Below are positions 5,315 to 10,750 of a stretch of DNA of 10,750 bases, one piece after another; position 1 is the first letter of the stretch, and each line of letters opens with the position of its first letter. The position numbers and the translations under genes were made by a program. The DNA comes from Lachnospira sp. UBA4285 (lineage in GTDB: Bacteria > Bacillota > Clostridia > Lachnospirales > Lachnospiraceae): contig DGVL01000174.1 of assembly GCA_002394965.1 (NCBI GenBank), positions 1-10,750 on the forward strand, written 5' to 3'. The notes beneath the pieces are model-generated. The model had not been told where the DNA came from and searched no databases. It saw only the letters and a program-made list of their open reading frames with translations.

Positions 5315-6676
5315 TCACACATTCAGCTCATAGATGCGCCCGGAGAGGCCCTTGCCGTAGGTGTGAAGCGGCAGCGCACCCTCCGGATAGATCCTGGTGG
5401 TGAAGACTTCCTCGCCGTCATTGACAAAGATCTCCGCCGAAGAGACGTCGATCACGATGTCAAGCTTCCTCGCATTCCCCACGATGGCGCGTCTTCCCGA
5501 CCGGCCCGCGCCGAGGCTGCCGCTCCAGCTGGTGAAGAGCAGCGCCATGCGGCCCTGCGCCTCCGAGTAGTGCAGCTCCATATCGCCAAAGCGCACGGAG
5601 AAGTCGCCGCCGCGGTTCACCAGCTCTGCGTGGAAGCAGCTGTGCGGCCGGCTGTCCGTCCCCGGCCGGATCTCTTCCGGCGCGCCGTGCAGCAGACCGA
5701 TCTCCGGAATGAGCCGCTGCGCAATCCGGATCTTTCCGTCCTTCTCGTAGGTCTCCAGCACGCGGGGCAGGGTCAGCATATGCTGCCAGCCCACCCTGGT
5801 GGACGGATTCGGGAACGGGCTGTCGGACATCCCCATCCAGCCGATCAGAAGGCGGCGGCCCTGCTCGTCTTCAAAGCTCTGCGGGGCGTAGAAGTCAAAG
5901 CCTCTGTCCCACTCCGTGAAGTCCTGCAGTCTCCCGTCCTGAAGCGTGAAGTACCCGGACTGGTAGATGTTATTGTACAGAATGCCATCCGGCTTGACTC
6001 CCTGCGGGCAGACGGAAAGAAACTTCTCTCCGCCCAGCGCGAAGAGATCCGGGCACTCCCACATATAGCCGAACGGTTCGTCCGTGGTGAGAATTTTTTC
6101 CGTCTTCCAGTGCGTGGCATCTTCGGACGAGAAACAGATCACCTCGCCCTTGTCCGCCTTCGTGCGGGCGCCGAGCACCATGTAGTACTTTCCGCCCTCC
6201 TTCCAGACCTTCGGGTCCCGGATGTGACAGCTGATGTCTGCCGGATAGTCGGCATTGGTCATGACTACCTTCTTCGGGGTAAAAGAGCTGCCGCCGTCGC
6301 GGCTCTCCACGAGGATCGTGTTGGAGAACCGTCCGGCCTTCGTGTAGTCGTAGTCCCCCGGCAGTTTCACGTTGCCGGTGTAATACAGTTTCATCACGCC
6401 GTCTTCGACGAGCGCCGATCCTGAATACGCCCCGTCCCGGTCCAGATCAGTGTCCGGAGCGATAGGGGCGCCCTTGAACTCCCAGTGGACAAGGTCCTGC
6501 GAGACGCTGTGTCCCCAGAAGACTCTGCCGCTGCCGTCAGCCGCGTCCGGCCTGTACTGGTAAAACGCGTGATACACGCCGTCTGTCTGGCACAGTCCGT
6601 TCGGGTCATTGACCCAGCCGCCATCCTGCGGAAAGATGTGAAACTTAGGATTCCATCTGCTGTCGGTTATCATCAT
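5315..6676 (-). CDS. scrB: Sucrose-6-phosphate hydrolase (glycoside hydrolase family 32)
   Basis: Cytoplasmic enzyme that hydrolyses sucrose-6-phosphate delivered by the PTS into glucose-6-phosphate and fructose. The 453-residue protein has the GH32 signature: WVNDPNG at 21-27 with nucleophile D24, the transition-state stabiliser motif RDP at 153-155, and WECPD at 206-210 with acid/base E207. The five-bladed propeller occupies about 8-310 and the C-terminal beta-sandwich the rest, ending FVNDGEEVFTTRIYP. No signal peptide is seen, which fits an intracellular substrate. The first ATG (6676) overlaps the scrA stop as ATGA. The second ATG (6673) is spaced better from GGAG (5 versus 2 bp), so the real protein may be one residue shorter. 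It is the last gene of the scrR-scrA-scrB operon. A beta-fructosidase acting on fructo-oligosaccharides is the main alternative. Confidence 0.93.
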   Translation of the reverse strand: MMITDSRWNPKFHIFPQDGGWVNDPNGLCQTDGVYHAFYQYRPDAADGSGRVFWGHSVSQDLVHWEFKGAPIAPDTDLDRDGAYSGSALVEDGVMKLYYTGNVKLPGDYDYTKAGRFSNTILVESRDGGSSFTPKKVVMTNADYPADISCHIRDPKVWKEGGKYYMVLGARTKADKGEVICFSSEDATHWKTEKILTTDEPFGYMWECPDLFALGGEKFLSVCPQGVKPDGILYNNIYQSGYFTLQDGRLQDFTEWDRGFDFYAPQSFEDEQGRRLLIGWMGMSDSPFPNPSTRVGWQHMLTLPRVLETYEKDGKIRIAQRLIPEIGLLHGAPEEIRPGTDSRPHSCFHAELVNRGGDFSVRFGDMELHYSEAQGRMALLFTSWSGSLGAGRSGRRAIVGNARKLDIVIDVSSAEIFVNDGEEVFTTRIYPEGALPLHTYGKGLSGRIYELNV

Positions 6677-8568
6677 TTCTCCACCACAATGCTGCCGTTC
6701 TCCACGCGGACGTCTTTGAAATCATCCACATTGGTCACTACCATCGGCGTCACGGTCTTCAGACCGGCCGCCTGAATCTGCGCAAGGTCGGCTGTCATCA
6801 GCACATCGCCCTTCTTGAAGTGCGCCTGGTCTTCCACTTTGTAGGCGAACGGCTTCCCGCCGAGCCCTACTGTGTCCAGTCCGACATGGATCAGGACTTC
6901 CGCGCCCAGGTCCGACCGGATCGCGATCGCGTGTCCGGAGTCAAAAAGCATCAGAACCGAGCCGTCAAACGGGGCCCGCACCGTGCCGTCCGTCGGATTC
7001 ACGGCGATTCCCTTGCCGAGCGCCTCCGATGCGAATGTCTCGTCCGGAGCCTCGGTGACCGGGATCACGGTTCCGCTCATCGGGGACGGGATCACTTCGG
7101 TGAAATGCTCATCCTGCACGACAGCCGGTGTCGGATTTACCTCTGCCGCCTCAGCCGCCCGGCCTGCCGCAGCGGCCGCGCTGTCCGGATCCTCATCCTC
7201 CGGCTTGAGTCCCAGCGCCCAGGAGACTGCGAAAGACACGGCAAATGCGACCCCCATGTCCAGCGCATATCCCGCGATCGTCTCCGTGGTAATCAGGAAG
7301 CCAAATAGTCCGGTGATGCCGTATGCCGTCGCGTATACGCCGGTGATGGAGCCGGCCATGGCGCCGGCGGCGCCTCCGATCATGCCGGCGATGAACGGTC
7401 TGCGGTAGCGCACATTGACGCCGAAGATGGCCGGCTCGGTGATCCCCAGGAATGCGGACAGGGACGCCGGGAGCGCCATCTCCTTGATCTTTTTGTTTCT
7501 CGTCTTGAGAGCGATGGCAAGCGCCGCACCGCCCTGCGCCACATTGGCGGCAGTCGCGATCGGCATCCAGATGTTGCGCCCGCTCGCGGAGATCATCTCC
7601 GCCTCAATCGCGTTGTACATGTGGTGCAGACCGGCGACAACCGTGACGGCGTAGATCGCGCCGACAACCATCGCGCCGAGTCCGAAGGGAATCGTGATGA
7701 GCCACTGCACGCCGGCGAGCACCCAGGTCTCCAGCTGCCCGAAGATCGGCCCGATGACGGCGATCGTCAGGAAACCGGTCACCATGACGGACACCAGCGG
7801 CGTCACGAACAGGTCGATCATCTCTGGGACGACTTTGTGCAGCCGCTTCTCGATGGAAGCCAGCACGAACACGGCGATGACAACCGGGATCACATGTCCC
7901 TGATAGCCGACCTGATTCACGCTGTACAGCCCGAAGATACTCCAGGTCTTCATCGTGCCGTTTGCAATGGCATCAGCCGCCGACCACGCGTTGGTCAGGT
8001 TCGGGTGAACCATGATCATGCCGATCACGGCGCCGAGGAAGATGTTGGCGCCGAATACTTTGGCCGCCGACACGGCGATCAGAATCGGCAGGAATGTGAA
8101 CGCGGCATTGGCGAACATATCCAGCATCGCGTAGATGTCGGTCGTCTGGAACGCCGGAACGGCCTTGCCGATGCCTTCCACAAGCCCCATCATCAGGCCG
8201 GATGCCACGATGGCCGGAATGATCGGGACGAACACATCGCCCAGCGTCTTCACCAGCCGCAGGAAGAAGTTCTGCTTCTGCGCCGCCGCCGCCTTGACGT
8301 CATCCTTCGTGCCGGCCTCGATTCCGGCTTCTTTGATGAATTCATCGAACACCTTGTTGACCGTGCCGGTCCCGAAGATGACCTGCAGCTGGCCGGAAGC
8401 TTCGAACACGCCCTTGACGCCGTCGACAGCCTCCACCTTCTTCTTGTCGACCTTGCTGTTGTCCGCCACCACAAGGCGCAGCCTCGTGGCGCAGTGCGCG
8501 GCGGAGACGAGATTCTCCCTTCCGCCTATGTTCGCAAGGACTTCGTGTGCGGATTTTGCATAATCCAT
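6673..8568 (-). CDS. scrA: Sucrose-type PTS transporter, fused EIIBCA
   Basis: Membrane permease of the phosphoenolpyruvate sugar phosphotransferase system (glucose/sucrose superfamily) that imports and phosphorylates its sugar. The 631-residue chain starts with an IIB domain (about 1-80) with phosphocysteine C26 in AAHCATRL. A IIC domain follows (about 100-455) with around ten hydrophobic spans and the motif GITEPAIFGVN. An Ala-rich linker (about 465-485) then leads to a full IIA domain, whose GHAIAI and IHVGLD segments carry the two histidines; the second, near 561, would be the phosphorylated one. Having IIA fused means no separate IIA is needed. I chose ATG at 8566-8568, with AGGTGA 5 bp upstream, because homologues begin MDYxK. 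A GTG at 8577 overlapping the scrR stop would add three residues. Sucrose is inferred from scrB; trehalose or beta-glucoside permeases look similar. Confidence 0.9.
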   Translation of the reverse strand: MDYAKSAHEVLANIGGRENLVSAAHCATRLRLVVADNSKVDKKKVEAVDGVKGVFEASGQLQVIFGTGTVNKVFDEFIKEAGIEAGTKDDVKAAAAQKQNFFLRLVKTLGDVFVPIIPAIVASGLMMGLVEGIGKAVPAFQTTDIYAMLDMFANAAFTFLPILIAVSAAKVFGANIFLGAVIGMIMVHPNLTNAWSAADAIANGTMKTWSIFGLYSVNQVGYQGHVIPVVIAVFVLASIEKRLHKVVPEMIDLFVTPLVSVMVTGFLTIAVIGPIFGQLETWVLAGVQWLITIPFGLGAMVVGAIYAVTVVAGLHHMYNAIEAEMISASGRNIWMPIATAANVAQGGAALAIALKTRNKKIKEMALPASLSAFLGITEPAIFGVNVRYRRPFIAGMIGGAAGAMAGSITGVYATAYGITGLFGFLITTETIAGYALDMGVAFAVSFAVSWALGLKPEDEDPDSAAAAAGRAAEAAEVNPTPAVVQDEHFTEVIPSPMSGTVIPVTEAPDETFASEALGKGIAVNPTDGTVRAPFDGSVLMLFDSGHAIAIRSDLGAEVLIHVGLDTVGLGGKPFAYKVEDQAHFKKGDVLMTADLAQIQAAGLKTVTPMVVTNVDDFKDVRVENGSIVVEK

Positions 8569-8573
8569 GCCCT

Positions 8574-8587
8574 TCACCTGCCCTCCT
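8574..8587 (-). promoter_or_regulatory. Ribosome binding region choosing between GTG 8577 and ATG 8568 of scrA
   Basis: On the minus strand AGGAGG (8582-8587) lies 4 bp before GTG 8577, and AGGTGA (8574-8579) lies 5 bp before ATG 8568. Both match the 16S rRNA tail and both overlap the scrR stop, so scrA translation is coupled to scrR whichever start is used. Confidence 0.6.
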
Positions 8588-9593
8588 GGTCAGACGCCGT
8601 CGTCTGATCCTTGACCAGCTCGACCGGAAGCTTTATCTGCTCCGCCGGCGGTATTTTTCCTTCGATCAGTGAGATCAGCATCCGGGCAGCCTCTGAGCCG
8701 CTGCGACCGTAGAACAGATGTGCCGTCGTCAGCTTCGGACTGACCACGCGGCTCAGACGGCTGTGCCCTACGCCGCACACCTTCACATCGCGCGGTATGC
8801 TGTATCCCTGTTCCGTAAGTCTTTGCATCGCTCCGATTGCGATGGAGTCCGTCGCGCAGAAAAATCCGTCGATGTCCGGATGGTCCGTCATCAGTTCCCC
8901 GGCTGCGGCGTATCCGCCCTCCGTGGTAAACGGCACCTCCCGGACATAGTCCGGATCAAATTTTAGTCCGGCCGCCGAGAGCGCCTCCCGGTATCCCTTC
9001 AGACGGTCTGCCCCTGCCGAGACATCGTCCTGGCGGACCGCCAGCATAGCCGGCTTTCTGCACCCTGCATGGATCAGGTCTTCGGTCAGAAGCCGTCCCG
9101 CTTCCACATCGTCGTGGTAGACGCACCATGTATTCTCAAAGTGCTGCCCCACCGTGACGATCGGGATCTTCGTCTTCTTCATCGCGATCCGGTGCATCTT
9201 CGTGAGAACGGTTCCGGACAGAATGATGCCGTCAACCGGGTAGGCACCGAAAAGCCCGATATAACTCACTTCTTTGGCCTCATCATTATCCGTGCAGGCA
9301 AGAAGCATCTGGTACCCCTGTTCACTGAGCACCGACTGTATGCCGTCCACCACACTCGCAATCGTCTCCGAGCGCAGCCTCGGAACAATCACCCCGATGA
9401 GCCCGGTCTTCCTGCCATGGCTGGAGACGATCTGCCGTTCGGCCGTGTATCCGGTCTCCTCGATCGCCCGGCGGATCTTCTCCCGCTTCTCTTCACTCAC
9501 ATATCCGTTGTTGAGATACCGGGAGACCGATGAAAGCGATACACCGGCGGCCTCCGCCACATCCCGGATTCCGGGTTTCCCTTTTTCCGTCAC
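8574..9593 (-). CDS. scrR: LacI-family transcriptional regulator of the sucrose operon
   Basis: DNA-binding repressor of the LacI/GalR family, expected to bind operators as a dimer and release them with sugar or sugar phosphate. The 339 residues start with a helix-turn-helix at about 8-30 (IRDVAEAAGVSLSSVSRYLNN) and the hinge helix to about 60. A periplasmic-binding-protein-like effector domain follows (about 62-330: GLIGVIVP, DGIILSGT, GFFCATDSIAIGAM). Its DNA-recognition residues lie in the SLSSVSR stretch. Start GTG at 9591-9593 is supported by AAGGAG 9 bp upstream. The stop lies 5 bp before the scrA ATG, so it is the first gene of the operon and probably controls its own expression. No convincing two-armed operator was found upstream. 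The symbol rests on the neighbours, as the effector cannot be read from sequence. Confidence 0.85.
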   Translation of the reverse strand: MTEKGKPGIRDVAEAAGVSLSSVSRYLNNGYVSEEKREKIRRAIEETGYTAERQIVSSHGRKTGLIGVIVPRLRSETIASVVDGIQSVLSEQGYQMLLACTDNDEAKEVSYIGLFGAYPVDGIILSGTVLTKMHRIAMKKTKIPIVTVGQHFENTWCVYHDDVEAGRLLTEDLIHAGCRKPAMLAVRQDDVSAGADRLKGYREALSAAGLKFDPDYVREVPFTTEGGYAAAGELMTDHPDIDGFFCATDSIAIGAMQRLTEQGYSIPRDVKVCGVGHSRLSRVVSPKLTTAHLFYGRSGSEAARMLISLIEGKIPPAEQIKLPVELVKDQTTASDQEGR

Positions 9594-9655
9594 CTTGCCG
9601 TTCTCCTTTCCAGGCGATTTATCCTGTCTGTCCGTTTCATTAACGTCTCTGCTGC

Positions 9656-10633
9656 TCAGCTGACAATAAATGGATTCTTCCTGCCTTCCATGAAATCCAT
9701 CGCTGCCGTTATGGAGTTTTCCGCCATATCCGACACCGCCCGCTCCGTGTAGAACGCCGTGTGCGGCGTGATGAGCACGTTCGGATAGGATTTCAGGAGT
9801 GCTAACTCCGGGTTCTTGAGCGGTTCGCCCATGCGGTTGAAATAGTACAGTCCTTCCTCATGCTCGACGACGTCCAGTCCTGCGAAGCCGACTTTGCCCT
9901 CATCCAGCGCGTGCCTGAGCGCATCCGAATCGATGAGAGATCCCCGCGCGCAGTTGATGAGGACCACCCCGTCCTTCATCCGGGCGAACTGCTTCTCTCC
10001 GATCATGTGCCACGTCTCATCCATCCCCGGCGCATGCAGTGTGATCACGTCGCTCTCCTGCAGAAGCCGGTCAAGGCTCACATACTGCAGCCCGGCCTTC
10101 TCGTCCGGGTATACATCATACGCCAGAATCCGGCAGCCAAATCCTGCCAGGTGCCGGATCACCGTCTTGCCGATCCGGCCGGTGCCGATGACGCCCACCG
10201 TGCAGTCCTCGATCTCCCGTCCGATACTTCCCTTCAGGGTGAAATCCTGCGCGTCCGCCTTCTTCATGATAAAGGGCAGCCGGCGCAGCCCGATCAGCAT
10301 CATCATGATCGCATAGTCCGCCACCGTCGACGGCGAATACGTCACATGGACGACTCCCAGCCCCAATTTCCGCGCAGCTGCAAGATCGATGTGGTCGTAG
10401 CCGATCGTACGGGTCGCTATGCACTTTACGCCTGCGTCCCGGAACGCTCTCAGCAGTTCCTCCGTCATGGGCGTCGTGATGATATCCACGACATCATATC
10501 CTTCTGCCATTTTAACATTTTCCAGGCAGGGTGTCTGCTCTGTCGAAGAAAATTCCACATTGTATCCGGCGCAGAGTCTTTTAAAGATCGGCGCCTCATC
10601 ATATGGCCTCATACTGTACACGAAAAGCTTCAT
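9656..10633 (-). CDS. D-lactate dehydrogenase (D-2-hydroxyacid dehydrogenase family)
   Basis: NAD-dependent cytoplasmic enzyme reducing pyruvate, or a related 2-keto acid, to the D-hydroxy acid, which regenerates NAD+ in fermentation. The 325-residue protein has the family's two-domain layout. TRTIGYDHID is at 74-83 and YSPSTVADYA at 98-107. The NAD fold GTGRIG is at 149-154, with D172 placed to favour NAD. The catalytic trio is R229 (in NCARGSLID), E258 and H290 (in TPHTAFYT), with the 29 and 32 residue spacing known from Lactobacillus D-LDH. ATG at 10631-10633 is chosen over an upstream in-frame start at 10705, because GAGGAGG lies 8 bp upstream and MKLFVYS is the typical beginning. It follows the ABC ATPase stop by 13 bp and precedes scrR by 62 bp. 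A 2-hydroxyisocaproate dehydrogenase remains possible. Confidence 0.85.
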   Translation of the reverse strand: MKLFVYSMRPYDEAPIFKRLCAGYNVEFSSTEQTPCLENVKMAEGYDVVDIITTPMTEELLRAFRDAGVKCIATRTIGYDHIDLAAARKLGLGVVHVTYSPSTVADYAIMMMLIGLRRLPFIMKKADAQDFTLKGSIGREIEDCTVGVIGTGRIGKTVIRHLAGFGCRILAYDVYPDEKAGLQYVSLDRLLQESDVITLHAPGMDETWHMIGEKQFARMKDGVVLINCARGSLIDSDALRHALDEGKVGFAGLDVVEHEEGLYYFNRMGEPLKNPELALLKSYPNVLITPHTAFYTERAVSDMAENSITAAMDFMEGRKNPFIVS

Positions 10634-10641
10634 ACTGCAGT

Positions 10642-10648
10642 CCTCCTC
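10642..10648 (-). promoter_or_regulatory. Ribosome binding site that sets the start of the D-lactate dehydrogenase
   Basis: GAGGAGG on the minus strand, 8 bp before ATG 10633. It overlaps the TGA of the upstream ABC ATPase gene, so the two are likely translated in succession from one mRNA. Confidence 0.75.
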
Positions 10649-10750
10649 AGGAAAGTTTCCGCAAAAATTCCTGTGTGCGGGCGTTGCCCGGGTGATCGAT
10701 GACATCCTCAGGCTTCCCCTCCTCGACGATGACGCCGCCGTCCATGAAGA
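10647..10750 (-). CDS. C-terminal end of an amino-acid-type ABC transporter ATPase (partial)
   Basis: Only the last 33 codons and the stop (TGA at 10647-10649) are in the window; the rest lies to the right. The visible peptide starts FMDGGVIVEEGKPEDV and ends RTQEFLRKLS. This matches the end of polar-amino-acid ABC ATPases (GlnQ/HisP/ArtM type), in which F-M-D-x-G-x-I-V-E-x-G and R-T-x-x-F-L are standard. Such proteins power uptake of glutamine, cystine, arginine or similar substrates, with a permease and a binding protein. The gene is probably co-transcribed with the dehydrogenase 13 bp downstream. Substrate cannot be judged from this fragment. Confidence 0.8.
   Translation of the reverse strand, partial: FMDGGVIVEEGKPEDVIDHPGNARTQEFLRKLS

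Noticed and set aside
5255..6424. A 389-codon open frame on the plus strand opposite scrB
   Set aside because: It is antisense to a well-supported GH32 gene, has an Arg/His-rich composition typical of shadow frames, and shows no family motif.
7621..8607. A 328-codon plus-strand frame rich in Asp, His and Arg opposite scrA
   Set aside because: The composition is the mirror image of hydrophobic membrane codons. It is a shadow of the PTS transporter.
9594..9655. LacI-type operator or cre site upstream of scrR
   Set aside because: TGAAACG occurs on the minus strand, but its partner half is not there and the spacing does not fit the cre consensus. The -10/-35 candidates are also weak.
9656..10633. 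VanH-type dehydrogenase of vancomycin resistance
   Set aside because: The YSP-x-SVADY-like segment and the general layout resemble VanH, but these features are shared with D-lactate dehydrogenases, and no VanA/VanB-type ligase or VanX lies in the visible neighbourhood.
9860..10702. A 280-codon plus-strand frame opposite the D-lactate dehydrogenase
   Set aside because: It overlaps a gene with all catalytic residues in place and carries no motif of its own.
10634..10705. N-terminal extension of the dehydrogenase to an upstream start at 10705
   Set aside because: The extension overlaps the end of the ABC ATPase in another frame, and the ATG at 10633 has an excellent ribosome site and a family-like N-terminus.

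Overview
This window looks like chromosome of a GC-rich, low-redundancy Firmicute, most likely a Clostridia/Lachnospiraceae-type anaerobe. That assignment is inferred from gene families, strong AGGAGG ribosome sites and gene order, not from a marker gene. Ten protein genes are visible: nine read leftward (minus strand) and one rightward. No RNA genes, insertion sequences, CRISPR arrays or prophage blocks were found.

Left part (1-3107, minus strand) is a housekeeping block. Reading in the direction of transcription it holds a histone-like HU gene, the small S4-domain gene rqcP, a divIC/ftsB-type cell-division gene, tilS, and hpt, which runs off the left edge. This is the classic Bacillus/Clostridium order, but without the sporulation genes yabP, yabQ and spoIIE that spore formers carry among these genes. 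As given, the HU gene carries a one-base frameshift near its 5' end. A hairpin terminator separates HU from rqcP. A possible promoter and a perfect 20-bp palindrome lie between rqcP and divIC.

Middle (3108-5314): a 190-bp intergenic region carries two divergent promoters whose -35 hexamers overlap. One drives HU leftward, the other drives a GltA/NfnB-type FAD/iron-sulfur oxidoreductase rightward. That gene converges, with an 8-bp gap, on a 212-residue protein that I read as a divergent relative of the flavin-dependent thymidylate synthase ThyX with a degraded signature motif.

Right part (5315-10750, minus strand) is a sucrose-utilisation operon: a LacI-family regulator (scrR), a single-chain PTS transporter IIBCA (scrA) and a GH32 sucrose-6-phosphate hydrolase (scrB), packed almost without gaps. 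The transporter imports and phosphorylates sucrose, the hydrolase splits sucrose-6-phosphate into glucose-6-phosphate and fructose, and the regulator presumably controls the operon. Just upstream, possibly on the same transcript, are a D-lactate dehydrogenase and the last 33 codons of an amino-acid-type ABC transporter ATPase.

No clearly new multi-gene system is visible. The observations most worth checking are the divergent ThyX-like protein, the HU frameshift and the overlapping divergent promoters.
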